Of a stretch of 48,575 nt of DNA, positions 26,648 to 35,483 are shown piece after piece (within the stretch, counting starts at the first letter, position 1; the number at the start of each line of letters is the position of its first letter). The stretch is taken from contig CAZMNN010000018.1 of the NCBI GenBank assembly GCA_964567665.1, positions 1 through 48,575 of the forward strand, given 5' to 3'. The notes under the pieces are model-generated. The model saw only the letters and a program-made list of their open reading frames with translations, had not been told where the DNA came from and did not search any database. Made by a program: the position numbers and the translations under genes. This DNA is from UBA1731 sp964567665. GTDB taxonomy: Bacteria > Verrucomicrobiota > Kiritimatiellia > RFP12 > UBA1067.

Positions 26648-26899
26648 ATGAAAATTTTGATTGTGATTGCGTTGGTGATTGGAGTGGCGGCATCCATGTA
26701 TGCGGGTAGTTTTCTTGTCTACATAAAAATGCCAGACGGTTCAGTGCTGACGCATGAAATGGTCGGAGTGCCAAACCCTGATGCAGCTGGGATGTACAGG
26801 TTTCATCTCAAGGGCGGTGGGAACATGATCGTGCACGCATCAAATGTCTGGATAGAAGAAAAGACGAGCAAGGTGAATTCCCGGAAGGGACGGAGATGA
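26648..26899 (+). CDS. small secreted or membrane-anchored hypothetical protein
   Basis: 83 residues. The N-terminus MKILIVIALVIGVAASMYAG is a signal peptide or anchor. The rest is a compact polar domain with KMPDGSVLTHEMVGVPNPD and MYRFHLKGGGNMIVHASNVWI, followed by a basic tail. I do not recognise the family. A weak purine-rich site (AGAGAG) precedes the ATG. It follows the GH31 gene by 67 bp and may share its transcript. Confidence 0.6.
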   Translation: MKILIVIALVIGVAASMYAGSFLVYIKMPDGSVLTHEMVGVPNPDAAGMYRFHLKGGGNMIVHASNVWIEEKTSKVNSRKGRR

Positions 26900-26950
26900 G
26901 GATTTATTTACTCGCTTGTCGCATGATTGCGGGTGTTGAGAGGTTTGGGG

Positions 26951-27520
26951 ATGAAGACAGTTATTCTTGCGTCGAAATCGCCGCGAAGGGCGAAGATACT
27001 TTCCGGCATCGGATTGGATTTTGTGGTTGAACCTACGGAGGCGGAGGAGGTCTCCATCCCCCGCGCTCCACGCCGCACCGTGACCGTGAATGCGCTGCGC
27101 AAGCTGAAGGCCTGCCGGATGAGGCATGGCGATTCCCCGATCATCGCCGCCGACACGATAGTCTGGTTCAACGGACGCATCTACGGCAAGCCGCATGACC
27201 TTGACGAGGCGCGTCAGTTCCTGCGTGAGCTGTCAGGGCACACCCATAGCGTGTTCACAGGCGTTGCGCATTGCGTTCCTGGCGGAAGTCCGCAGATAGA
27301 GGTGGTGGAGTCTCGCGTCACGTTCCAGCAGCTCGCTGAAGAGACGATAGAGCGGTACGTGAACGACGTAAAGCCCACCGACAGAGCGGGAGCCTACGAC
27401 ATCGACGAATCGGGCGGGCTTATCGTGAAGTCATACGACGGCAGCTACGAAAACATCATGGGGCTGCCGGTCGAACCTGTCATCGCCGCATTCGGGCTTA
27501 ACCCTGTGCCTGGTCGGTGA
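26951..27520 (+). CDS. maf: Maf-family nucleoside triphosphate pyrophosphatase
   Basis: 189 residues. The N-terminal signature ILASKSPRRAKIL and the central AADTIVWFNGRIYGKP are the conserved substrate and metal segments of Maf proteins, which hydrolyse non-canonical or modified nucleoside triphosphates to monophosphates in the cytoplasm. The C-terminal DRAGAYDIDESGG and GLPVEPV match the dTTP/UTP-type (YhdE) branch. ATG 26951 is the only good start; there is no clear ribosome binding site. The 3' end overlaps the convergent pssA gene by 23 nt. Confidence 0.92.
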   Translation: MKTVILASKSPRRAKILSGIGLDFVVEPTEAEEVSIPRAPRRTVTVNALRKLKACRMRHGDSPIIAADTIVWFNGRIYGKPHDLDEARQFLRELSGHTHSVFTGVAHCVPGGSPQIEVVESRVTFQQLAEETIERYVNDVKPTDRAGAYDIDESGGLIVKSYDGSYENIMGLPVEPVIAAFGLNPVPGR

Positions 27521-28379
27521 GAGCCTTCACGCTCCCGCCGCCGTTCTGCTGTTCGTAGCGCGCTCTCGCCCTGATGAACGTCATGGCCGTGACGGGAACG
27601 GTCAGGACGTAGATGAATCCCGTCACGCCGATCGTGAGCCAGAAGTTCGACACGAGGAACGCGATTACGAGCAGAAGACCAGCCATGACCGGCATCAGGT
27701 ATGAACGGTTTATGTGCACCGACTTGAGCGAAATCGTGGGAAGACGCGATGCCATCAGAGAGCCGACGAACAGGAGCATGAATATCCCGAAGTACGGGTT
27801 CTGGAGGATGTTGAGCATTGCCGGATTTCCGCCCTTGGCGTCGAATGCAAGGGCAAGCACTGCGGGGGACAGCACCATCCATGCTCCGCCAGGCGCCGGC
27901 ACTCCGAGGAAGTAGTGCTTCCAGTAGGGGAGGGTGGGCTGTTCAAGCATTGTGTTGAACCTTGCGAGGCGGAAGCAGTCGCACATGGCATAGAAGAGCG
28001 CCGCGCCGAGCGTTATCTTCACGAGCGCGGGCGACACGCCGGCGTGTGAGGGGCCGCCTGTGAGCCAGAAGTACATGAACATGGCCGGCGCCACGCCAAA
28101 GTTCACGAAGTCGGCAAGCGAATCCAGCTCAGCGCCAAGCTTGGAGCTTGCCTTGAGAAGCCGGGCCACGCGCCCGTCCATGCCGTCGCAGATGCACGCC
28201 ACGAGAAGCGCCCAAAGCGCAGGCAGAAAGCGTCCTTCGGCGGAGAAGGTTATTGACGTTATGCCGGCACAGGCGGCGATTGAAGTTATGAGGTTCGGAG
28301 CGATGGCTCTCAGGGGGATGCGGTCCTGGCGCGGCTGCCTTGGACGTCTTTTCCTTCCGCGAAGTCTGAATTTGGACAT
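27498..28379 (-). CDS. pssA: CDP-diacylglycerol--serine O-phosphatidyltransferase
   Basis: 293 residues with a basic cytoplasmic N-terminus (FRLRGRKRRPRQPRQ) and about six membrane segments. The CDP-alcohol phosphatidyltransferase motif is complete: CDGMDGRVARLL...GAELDSLADFVNFG, that is DGx2AR...Gx3Dx3D. It makes phosphatidylserine at the inner membrane, which the psd product encoded directly upstream then decarboxylates. The start lies 13 bp after the psd stop, with a GGGGGAG-type site before the ATG. The gene ends inside the 3' end of convergent maf. Confidence 0.93.
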   Translation of the reverse strand: MSKFRLRGRKRRPRQPRQDRIPLRAIAPNLITSIAACAGITSITFSAEGRFLPALWALLVACICDGMDGRVARLLKASSKLGAELDSLADFVNFGVAPAMFMYFWLTGGPSHAGVSPALVKITLGAALFYAMCDCFRLARFNTMLEQPTLPYWKHYFLGVPAPGGAWMVLSPAVLALAFDAKGGNPAMLNILQNPYFGIFMLLFVGSLMASRLPTISLKSVHINRSYLMPVMAGLLLVIAFLVSNFWLTIGVTGFIYVLTVPVTAMTFIRARARYEQQNGGGSVKALTDQAQG

Positions 28380-28392
28380 GGCTCGCTCCCCC

Positions 28393-29121
28393 TTATTTCA
28401 GGTGTCCAAGCACCGTTTCACCCGCCACCATGATCTGACCGAGACGCACTTCGGGTGCAACCCCGTGCGGGAGGTAGACGTCAAGGCGTGAGCCGAACCG
28501 TATCAATCCGAAACGTTCCGCCTGCTTGAGGGTGTCGCCTTCGCCGATGAAAGGAACTATGCGGCGGGCCACAAGCCCAGCAATCTGCACAACGCCGTAC
28601 TCAACACCGTCCTCGGTCTTGAAGAGGTATGCGCAGCGTTCGTTGTCCTTTGAGGCCTTGTCGAGCGAGGCGTTGAGGTACTTGCCCGGCACATAGGCCT
28701 TCCTGACCACTGTTGCGGCCGTCGGCATTCGGTTCACATGCACGTTGAACACGCTCATGAACACGCTTACGCGGGTGAAGACCTTGGAGTTCCAGTCGTC
28801 GAGGCTTGTCTCCTCAGGTTTCAGCTCCTCCGGAAGCGGAACCTCCTGAATGAGGCATATCCTGCCGTCGGCCGGGGAAAGCACCGCCTTCGGACTGTCC
28901 GTAGGCGGATATCGCTCCGGATCGCGAAAGAAAAGGAATACCCCATACGTCAGCAGCCAGAGCGGAAGCACCAGCGCACACATTACGATGCTGTGCATGA
29001 ATGCGGCAAGCACGGTGAAGATTGCGGCAATAGCGGCGGCAATCAGTCCGAAGCGCATTCCCTCCTTGTTGATGTGCGGGAGCAGATATGCGGAGTTCGA
29101 GAAGTCAGGTTTGTTTTCCAT
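28393..29121 (-). CDS. psd: phosphatidylserine decarboxylase, short form
   Basis: 242 residues. Two membrane segments (about 25-65) are followed by the soluble domain with FFRDPERYPP, VLSPADGRI and MSVFNVHVNRMP. The self-cleavage site that makes the pyruvoyl group is FGS near residues 209-211 in LIRFGSRLDVYLP, as in the short bacterial PSD type. It produces phosphatidylethanolamine. The stop of the GT2 gene upstream is only about 9 bp away, so co-transcription is likely. A GATAAT box also lies 8 nt before the ATG, and no ribosome binding site is visible. Confidence 0.93.
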   Translation of the reverse strand: MENKPDFSNSAYLLPHINKEGMRFGLIAAAIAAIFTVLAAFMHSIVMCALVLPLWLLTYGVFLFFRDPERYPPTDSPKAVLSPADGRICLIQEVPLPEELKPEETSLDDWNSKVFTRVSVFMSVFNVHVNRMPTAATVVRKAYVPGKYLNASLDKASKDNERCAYLFKTEDGVEYGVVQIAGLVARRIVPFIGEGDTLKQAERFGLIRFGSRLDVYLPHGVAPEVRLGQIMVAGETVLGHLK

Positions 29122-29129
29122 GGCTGCGT

Positions 29130-29135
29130 ATTATC
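29130..29135 (-). promoter_or_regulatory. possible internal -10 box for leaderless psd
   Basis: On the minus strand GATAAT (29135-29130) stands 8 nt before the psd ATG (29121), overlapping the last codons of the GT2 gene. If it is used, the transcript would have almost no leader. No -35 box of note was seen. Confidence 0.35.
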
Positions 29136-30159
29136 TCATTTTTGGTTGCTTTTGCCAATAGGAGCGGTCGACGGGCGCCTGTCTGACCCCTGCGGCCTTG
29201 GCGATCGCGCCTATGCCGTACACCCAAAGCGTAGCCCAGCACGCCGGGATGTGGTATGCCCATGCCCGGTCAGGCTTCCGGAGCGCCCCCCTTGCCATCT
29301 GCCAGAGCAGCGGCAGGATCAGTGCGGTATACAGGCAGAACAGGACGATTCCGAGTCTGCGCTGCCTGTTCCACGGGTATGTCCGTTCCTTCTCCTGGGC
29401 GAAGTAAAGGAAGTCGCGTATGCGCCGCCGCTGCTTGCGGACGAAATCGCCGAGACGTTCGCAGTACAGATGGACGATGCCAGTCTTGACCTTGGCGACG
29501 CACACCGAGCCTTCCTTCCGGATGCAGTCATACAGGATGTCGATGTCGAACAGGTACGGCTCCCATTTCACGCCGTCGAGCAGCGAACGCCGGAATACGA
29601 ATCCGTTTGCCCCGATTGTGGGAAGGGCGTCGCCTTGAAGATGCAGCTTCATGTAGCCTCCGCAGTCCTCCTGCGCAATGTCAAGCCCCGTCCACTTCCC
29701 CGTAACAGCGCAGACCCTGTCGTAGTTGCCGGTGAAAAGGCATATCGGATCGTTCATGCCGAGCATGGCGAAATACCGGGTGAGCGCCGGATCGCCGTCG
29801 CGGCGCACATATTCGATAGGCTCGGAGGCAATCACCTCCGGATCGGAGAAGGGGGCAAGCATACGCTCCAACCACTGTGCGTCCGGCAGGATGTTGTCTG
29901 AATCGACAAGTGCGATCATGTCGCCTTTTGCCGCCCGTATGCCGGCGGTTTTGCCCGCTTCGCCGGTTTTAAGTGGGTTTTCGGTGATCGTCTCGACGCC
30001 GTATTCGCGGGCGATGTCGAGCGTTCGATCCGATGAGCCGGCATCGGCCATCACGATCTCGTAGGAGCTGCGCGGCAGCGTCTGCGCCCGGATGGACGCC
30101 AGGCACTCGCCAAGCGTTTTCTCCGAGTTGAGCGTAGGTATCACGACAGAAAGAAACAT
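29131..30159 (-). CDS. GT2-family glycosyltransferase with C-terminal membrane segments
   Basis: 342 residues. The GT-A domain begins at once with MFLSVVIPTLNSEKTL, then MADAGSSDRTLDIA, and the metal-binding motif is IALVDSDNILPD. Two hydrophobic segments near the end (LGIVLFCLYTALILPLLW and AYHIPACWATLWVYGIGA) tie it to the inner membrane. Such enzymes transfer a sugar from a nucleotide donor to lipid or cell-wall glycans; the substrate is unknown. A perfect TATAAT lies 6 nt before the ATG with no ribosome binding site, so it is likely translated from a leaderless mRNA. First gene of a probable GT2-psd-pssA unit. Confidence 0.87.
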   Translation of the reverse strand: MFLSVVIPTLNSEKTLGECLASIRAQTLPRSSYEIVMADAGSSDRTLDIAREYGVETITENPLKTGEAGKTAGIRAAKGDMIALVDSDNILPDAQWLERMLAPFSDPEVIASEPIEYVRRDGDPALTRYFAMLGMNDPICLFTGNYDRVCAVTGKWTGLDIAQEDCGGYMKLHLQGDALPTIGANGFVFRRSLLDGVKWEPYLFDIDILYDCIRKEGSVCVAKVKTGIVHLYCERLGDFVRKQRRRIRDFLYFAQEKERTYPWNRQRRLGIVLFCLYTALILPLLWQMARGALRKPDRAWAYHIPACWATLWVYGIGAIAKAAGVRQAPVDRSYWQKQPKMR

Positions 30160-30163
30160 GGGA

Positions 30164-30195
30164 CGATTATACCAAAAAGTTTTATGGTATAATCG
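30164..30195. promoter_or_regulatory. palindromic divergent promoter between GT2 and GH105
   Basis: CGATTATACC (30164-30173) and GGTATAATCG (30186-30195) form a perfect 10-bp inverted repeat around a 12-bp centre. Each arm contains an outward-facing TGGTATAAT extended -10: TATAAT 30188-30193 on plus for the GH105 gene, and 30171-30166 on minus for the GT2 gene. Each -10 sits where the other promoter's -35 contact would be, so the two promoters exclude each other. The palindrome may also be an operator. Confidence 0.65.
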
Positions 30196-30236
30196 CGGAC
30201 AATTCCATCACGAGGATTTGCAGGGAGAGATCGGAA

Positions 30237-32624
30237 ATGACATTCATGAAATTGGCAGGCGTGTTGGCGTGTTCCGTGCTGATCGGCGCCTGTGCGTCGT
30301 CCGGCGACGGCGGGTCGGACAGCGGTCGCACCGTTGAGGTGCATCCCTGTGCGGCTTCAACGAAGACTGCCGCCGACTGGCTGAGCGACTTTCCGCCGGA
30401 GGCGAATCCGGCATCCATGGCGCGGGCTGCGGCCGAGCAGCTGCTTTCAACGAGCCAGGAATGCTACAGGCCGAGAGGCTATGAAGGTTCGGCGTACAAG
30501 GGCAGACTTCACTATTCCTATGTCGGTGCGTGGGTGGGCGCTCTCGACGCCGCACAGGCGATGGGCGACGGCGAACTTGCGGAGAGGTTGATACGTCATT
30601 TCGAGCCTGTGCTTTCCGGCCCGATGCAGAACCTGCAGAACAAGAAGAACCATGTGGATTTCACGGTGTTCGGTGCGCTTCCTCTTGCGATCTACAACGT
30701 AAACGGTGACAGGCGATGCCTGGATCTTGGCCTTTCGTACGCCGACATCCAGTGGACGCCGCCGTCCGAGGATACCATTGCGGCGCATCACGCATTTCCG
30801 CTTGAGCGGCAGCAGGAGCTTTGGAAGAGAGGCTACACGCCGCAGACGCGCATGTGGATCGACGACATGTACATGATAACGATTCTGCAGCTTGAGGCAT
30901 ACCGCGCCACAGGCGACAGGAAGTACATCGACCGGGCGGCAAAGGAGATGTGCCTCTACCTTGATGAACTTCAGATAGCGGACGGCGAGTTCGCCGGGCT
31001 TTTCTACCACGCGCCTGACGTGCCGTTCTTCTGGGGACGCGGTGACGGATGGATGGCGGCCGGCATGGCGCTTGTGCTCAAGGGACTGCCGCAGGACAGC
31101 GAGTACCGTCCGAGAATCCTGCGCGGCTACCGCCTCATGATGTCGGCGCTTCTCAAGTTCCAGCGCAAGGACGGAATGTGGAGCCAGCTCATCAACGAGC
31201 CTGAGACGGCGTGGCCGGAATCGTCAGGCACTGCGATGTTCACGTTCGGCATGGTGACCGGGATTGCGCACGGATGGCTTTGCCCAGATATGTACGGCCC
31301 TGCGGTGCGCAAGGCCTGGATGTCGCTCTGCACCTATGTGGACGCATACGGCAACCTCGGCGAGGTCTGCACAGGCACGGGCAAGCGCAACGACCGTCAG
31401 TACTATCTTGACCGTCCGCGCACAAAGGGCGACCTGCATGGACAGGCTCCGCTCCTGTGGACTGCGGCGGCGCTTCTTGAGGGCGCAAGAAAGGAACCCG
31501 CAAAGTGGCGTCCCGGCTGGGGGGCGACGGTCTCTGTGGTCAATCCGGTTGGTGTAGTCCGTACCGAGACGGTCTCCGTTCCGTGGAGCAGTCTCGGCAT
31601 CAGGTCGTCATCGGATGCGCTGCGCGTGTTTGACGTTGCCGTCGGCAAAGCCATCCCGCACCAGAACGACGTCAGCGGCAGCAACCTCCTGTTCTCCGTG
31701 GAGCTTAACCGTTTCGAAAGGCGTGAATACGTCGTGTTCACTGATGGCGTCAAGCTTGTCGCGCCCGCCGACCAGTCGGTCGTATGCTGGAGCGGATATC
31801 TGCCGGAACGCATGGACGACTATGCCTGGGAAAACGACCGCTTCGGTGCGCGGGCATACGGGCCGGCTCTGATGCAGCCGCCGCCGAAGGGACAGAGCAT
31901 GGTTTCGAGCGGACTGGACATCTTCAACAAATGCACGTCGTCCCCGGTGCTTGAAAAGTGGCTCAGGTACCGTCCGAAGGGCGGCCCCTCCTACCACAAG
32001 AACAGCGGAGAGGGAATGGACAGCTATGCAGTAGGCGCGGGGCGCGGATGCGGCGGGGTTGCCGCCCGCAGCGCAGACGGCAAATGGCTGTACAGCGCGA
32101 ACTGGGCGGAGTGCAAAACGCTTCAGATCGGCCCGGTTCGCTGCGAGTTCGAGCTCGTGTACGAAGACTGGGGCGGGCTTGGCCGCGAGCGCAGACGCGT
32201 GACGCTGGATCGCGGGCAGTCCCTTGCGAAGATGACGGCATCGTTCGATAGCCTACCGGATGGGATGCAGGTCGGTCCCGGCGTGGACATCTCGGCAAAG
32301 CGCAGACACGATGGTGACATGAAGTTTTCGGCGCAGGATGGATGGGTTGCGAATTTCGAGCCGCAGGATGGATGGAACGGCTCGATTATGACGGCTGTCG
32401 CGCTTGACCCTTCAGCCGGCCCGGCAGAGGTGTCCATGGATGGCGAATCAAGCCTCATGCTTCTTGTGAAGCCGGACTCCGCCGCAAAGTCGTTCACGTA
32501 CTATGCGGGGGCGAACTGGACTGGACAGAAACGCTACATGGATGCCGCCGCATGGCACGGATACGTGCAGGATTTCGCGTTCGGCCTCCGCAATCCGCTG
32601 AAGATATCGGTGAAAAAGAAATGA
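30237..32624 (+). CDS. lipoprotein GH105-type unsaturated glucuronyl/rhamnogalacturonyl hydrolase fused to DUF4861
   Basis: 795 residues. The N-terminus MTFMKLAGVLACSVLIGACASS has a lipobox (IGAC), so it is probably membrane-anchored. Residues 50-430 form an alpha/alpha-barrel of the GH88/GH105 type; RMWIDDMYM holds the acidic residues D209 and D210 at the position of the YteR-type general acid. These enzymes remove the unsaturated uronic acid left by polysaccharide lyases. Residues 440-790 match DUF4861 (SVVNPVGVVRTETVSVPW, GGPSYHKNSGEGMDSYAVG, FELVYEDW), a common GH105 partner domain. GGGAGAG (30223-30229) precedes the ATG. It fits downstream of a lyase such as the heparinase-like protein at 2913. 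The stop overlaps folD (ATGA). Confidence 0.86.
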   Translation: MTFMKLAGVLACSVLIGACASSGDGGSDSGRTVEVHPCAASTKTAADWLSDFPPEANPASMARAAAEQLLSTSQECYRPRGYEGSAYKGRLHYSYVGAWVGALDAAQAMGDGELAERLIRHFEPVLSGPMQNLQNKKNHVDFTVFGALPLAIYNVNGDRRCLDLGLSYADIQWTPPSEDTIAAHHAFPLERQQELWKRGYTPQTRMWIDDMYMITILQLEAYRATGDRKYIDRAAKEMCLYLDELQIADGEFAGLFYHAPDVPFFWGRGDGWMAAGMALVLKGLPQDSEYRPRILRGYRLMMSALLKFQRKDGMWSQLINEPETAWPESSGTAMFTFGMVTGIAHGWLCPDMYGPAVRKAWMSLCTYVDAYGNLGEVCTGTGKRNDRQYYLDRPRTKGDLHGQAPLLWTAAALLEGARKEPAKWRPGWGATVSVVNPVGVVRTETVSVPWSSLGIRSSSDALRVFDVAVGKAIPHQNDVSGSNLLFSVELNRFERREYVVFTDGVKLVAPADQSVVCWSGYLPERMDDYAWENDRFGARAYGPALMQPPPKGQSMVSSGLDIFNKCTSSPVLEKWLRYRPKGGPSYHKNSGEGMDSYAVGAGRGCGGVAARSADGKWLYSANWAECKTLQIGPVRCEFELVYEDWGGLGRERRRVTLDRGQSLAKMTASFDSLPDGMQVGPGVDISAKRRHDGDMKFSAQDGWVANFEPQDGWNGSIMTAVALDPSAGPAEVSMDGESSLMLLVKPDSAAKSFTYYAGANWTGQKRYMDAAAWHGYVQDFAFGLRNPLKISVKKK

Positions 32625-33514
32625 AAGCTCAGATCATAGACGGAAAGAAACTGGCTGCGGATACCCGTGCGGAGATTGCGCGCGGGGTTGCTGCGCTCAA
32701 GTCGGAGAGGGGCGTCACGCCCGGTCTTGCGGTGATACTGGTCGGTGACAACCCGGCAAGCGTCTCGTATGTTACGGCAAAGGAGAAGGCCTGCCGCGAA
32801 GCCGGAATGCTGTCGCGTGAGATTCGTATGCCGTCCACGATATCGGAGGACGAGCTTCTCTCCGAGATCGAGTCGCTCAACCGCGATCCTGCGATACATG
32901 GCATCCTCGTGCAGCTCCCGCTGCCGCGTGGGTTCTGCGAAAAGCGGGTGATATGCGCGATAGCACCCGAAAAGGACGTTGACGGCTTCACTCCGGTGAA
33001 TGTCGGCAGGATGCTGATTGGCGACGATTGCTTCCTTCCATGCACTCCGCACGGAATAATCAAGCTGATTGAAGTCACCGGCATGGATCTTTCCGGCAAG
33101 CACGCTGTCGTGATAGGCCGTTCCAACATAGTGGGCAAGCCGGTCGCCGTGCTGCTTTCGCGCAAGGGCGTGAACGCCACCGTGACGCTTTGCCATACCG
33201 GGACGCCGGATGTAGCCGCGTTTACGCGCACTGCTGACGTGGTGGTGGTCGCTGCCGGACGCCCGAACACGCTGACGGGCGACATGCTGAAGAAGGGCGC
33301 TGTCGTGATTGACGTAGGCGTGAACCGGGTTGAGGACGCCTCGAAACCCAAGGGGTACAGGCTCTGCGGGGACGCCGACTTCGAATCGTGCGCCGAAGTG
33401 GCGTCCGCAATCACGCCGGTTCCGGGTGGCGTCGGCCCGATGACCATCACAATGCTTTTGTGGAATACGCTTGAGAGCGCAAGAATGGCGGCTGAAAGAA
33501 AGGAGACCACATGA
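32621..33514 (+). CDS. folD: bifunctional methylenetetrahydrofolate dehydrogenase / methenyltetrahydrofolate cyclohydrolase
   Basis: 297 residues with the complete FolD signature: SYVTAKEKAC with Y50 and catalytic K54, ILVQLPLP, DVDGFTPVN, the NADP-binding segment VVIGRSNIVGKP, and terminal ITPVPGGVGPMT. It interconverts 5,10-methylene-THF and 10-formyl-THF in the cytoplasm. It begins by ATGA overlap with the GH105 gene and ends by ATGA overlap with the unrecognised gene that follows, so it lies in the middle of a co-translated series. Confidence 0.96.
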   Translation: MKAQIIDGKKLAADTRAEIARGVAALKSERGVTPGLAVILVGDNPASVSYVTAKEKACREAGMLSREIRMPSTISEDELLSEIESLNRDPAIHGILVQLPLPRGFCEKRVICAIAPEKDVDGFTPVNVGRMLIGDDCFLPCTPHGIIKLIEVTGMDLSGKHAVVIGRSNIVGKPVAVLLSRKGVNATVTLCHTGTPDVAAFTRTADVVVVAAGRPNTLTGDMLKKGAVVIDVGVNRVEDASKPKGYRLCGDADFESCAEVASAITPVPGGVGPMTITMLLWNTLESARMAAERKETT

Positions 33515-35472
33515 AAATTCTTGGTGAACCGATATTTTCAAAAGACGGTGACGGACGGCTGAAGTCCCGCGTAGGCACAATCTTCCTCACCGACTATCCG
33601 GGGCTTGTCACGCAATGCGGCATACACGCGATGCAGCGGCAGGCGTGGATCGACGAGGTGAACAGGCAGCGTTCCGAAGAGGGACTGCTCGCGCTTACGG
33701 ATGACGAGATATCAAGGCTCGTCGCCCATTCCGTAGACCTTCTGTTCCTTGACGATGTTGTGCTGATACGTCCCGATCCAGACCGCATGGATCTCGCGCT
33801 CTGGGCGGACGACGAACTTCAGAAGATCGTGTCGAAGCGCAAGATCCGATTCCTCAACACCCACGCACGCAGGGTGCGCGACGCTCTCCGTGCGCGTGGC
33901 GAGAACTGGCGCATAGCCCGCGACGTGCGCACCCGCGCCGAGACGGACAAGCAGATCGAACGCGGGCGCAGCGCAATCCGCCACGCTGCGATATACCACT
34001 ACAACGGAAACACCGGCACCCGCTATCTCACCGCCGATGCGTATTCCTCCGTGTGCGCCATGCCGGACGAAGAGTTTCGCGCACAGATGGACGAGATCGT
34101 AAGCGGGCTTAGCTCCCGCAACCGGCTCGGCTCTCCCGACATCGATCTCTTTCCTCCGTCGATCGCAGCTGAACTGCGCAGCCAGTTCCGTGAACTCAAG
34201 CCTATGGAGATGGGCGTCGACAAGCTCAAGGTTGCGGCGGAGAAGCTTGAGATGGAGTGGCGGATGGCTCTGCCGCCGGAGTTGCGCGACGAGAATCCGA
34301 ACACGAACCTCGTGTGGCGGGCGGAGATGGGCGAAGTGCTCTCCAAGAAGGCGAACGAGACTGAGGTTGGAGACCGTGAGCTGATTCAGGGGATAAGTCC
34401 GGAGTTATACCGCCAGATCGAGTGGCTGCCGGGTGGACGCGTCTCGCAGGGCCAGCTCATCTTCGATCCGCTGTTCGACGAGTACCAGCGCACACGCGAT
34501 CCCGAACTTGCGGACATCTGTGACCTTCGCGTGAGATCCATCATATTCAACCTCATGCGTCTCTTCGGAACGATCGATTACGTGAACGTGGGCCGCATCG
34601 CGCACTCGCTCGCCCGCAAGCCGGTCGCGGGGATGAGGCGCGGCAACGTCTACATCGTGCAGTACAAGGAGATCGGCGAACCGATTGCTCGCATCTTCAT
34701 AATCCGCTTCCAGAAATGGGGCATTGCGGAGCATCTCGACGAAGGCAAGGATCTTCTCACGTCCATAATCGAGGCGAACGACTATTCGGACTACATCATG
34801 GACAGGCGGCTTGCCTGCCGCCAGCTTGGCATGAGTCTGCCGCACCATGTCGGATTTGGCCAGTTCACGGAGAAGTACATGGGCAAGAACCAGTACTTCG
34901 GCACAACGGTGAGGGCGTACTACTATGTGCGCCAGTACGTGCAGGGCGTGGCTTCCGACAAGGTGCCGATCGAGCGTTTCCACAATCCCGCATTTGCCTT
35001 GAAGTTCGCGGAACTGATGGGTGAGGCCGCCGCCCTTGACCTTGTGGTCGGCCGCCGCGCAACCGAAACGAACGAACCGCTCTTCGACAAGAACTACGAA
35101 GTGCTGCAGATCGGGCCGAAGGGGCTTCCGGTTCGTCTCGTCGTGACCGATCACGCGGGAAGCTTCGTCGACTACCAGACGCCCCTTGAGCAGGGCGTTG
35201 CGCCGTATGCGGATGTAGTGCGGCGGCGCGAGAAGTACGTATCCGATTTCGCCGAGTTCGCAAAGACGTATGTGGCGGCGTTCGAGCGCCGTCTTGTGGA
35301 CGTTCAGCAGACGTACCGCGACCGCAGGACTGCGTTCGACGATCTGTTTGTCGGGCGTCCGTACGACCAGGCCGGATCGGGCGCGTACCGCTGGTCATGC
35401 GTCCTGAAGCGGCTTGACTCCTGCGATCCGCACACAGTCGCCGCTGAACTGAAGAAGGCGATACAGGCTTAA
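33511..35472 (+). CDS. unrecognised 653-residue cytoplasmic protein
   Basis: I do not recognise a family. No signal peptide or membrane segment is visible. The N-terminal half is rich in charged helices (for example around RNRLGSPDIDLFPPS). The C-terminal half has a more conserved look: GNVYIVQYKEIGEPIARIFI, QLGMSLPHHVGFGQFTEKYM, DLVVGRRATETNEPLFDKNY and RLVVTDHAGSFVDYQTPLEQ. The order of a lysine-bearing strand, a DLxxGRR stretch and a DHxGSF motif is loosely like kinase-type or ATP-using folds, but this is speculation. The start overlaps the folD stop (ATGA) and the stop TAA touches the next gene (TAATG), so it is clearly expressed as part of the unit. Its place between folD and UPF0210 is the best clue to its role. 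Confidence 0.75.
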   Translation: MKILGEPIFSKDGDGRLKSRVGTIFLTDYPGLVTQCGIHAMQRQAWIDEVNRQRSEEGLLALTDDEISRLVAHSVDLLFLDDVVLIRPDPDRMDLALWADDELQKIVSKRKIRFLNTHARRVRDALRARGENWRIARDVRTRAETDKQIERGRSAIRHAAIYHYNGNTGTRYLTADAYSSVCAMPDEEFRAQMDEIVSGLSSRNRLGSPDIDLFPPSIAAELRSQFRELKPMEMGVDKLKVAAEKLEMEWRMALPPELRDENPNTNLVWRAEMGEVLSKKANETEVGDRELIQGISPELYRQIEWLPGGRVSQGQLIFDPLFDEYQRTRDPELADICDLRVRSIIFNLMRLFGTIDYVNVGRIAHSLARKPVAGMRRGNVYIVQYKEIGEPIARIFIIRFQKWGIAEHLDEGKDLLTSIIEANDYSDYIMDRRLACRQLGMSLPHHVGFGQFTEKYMGKNQYFGTTVRAYYYVRQYVQGVASDKVPIERFHNPAFALKFAELMGEAAALDLVVGRRATETNEPLFDKNYEVLQIGPKGLPVRLVVTDHAGSFVDYQTPLEQGVAPYADVVRRREKYVSDFAEFAKTYVAAFERRLVDVQQTYRDRRTAFDDLFVGRPYDQAGSGAYRWSCVLKRLDSCDPHTVAAELKKAIQA

Positions 35473-35483
35473 TGAGGAAGAAA

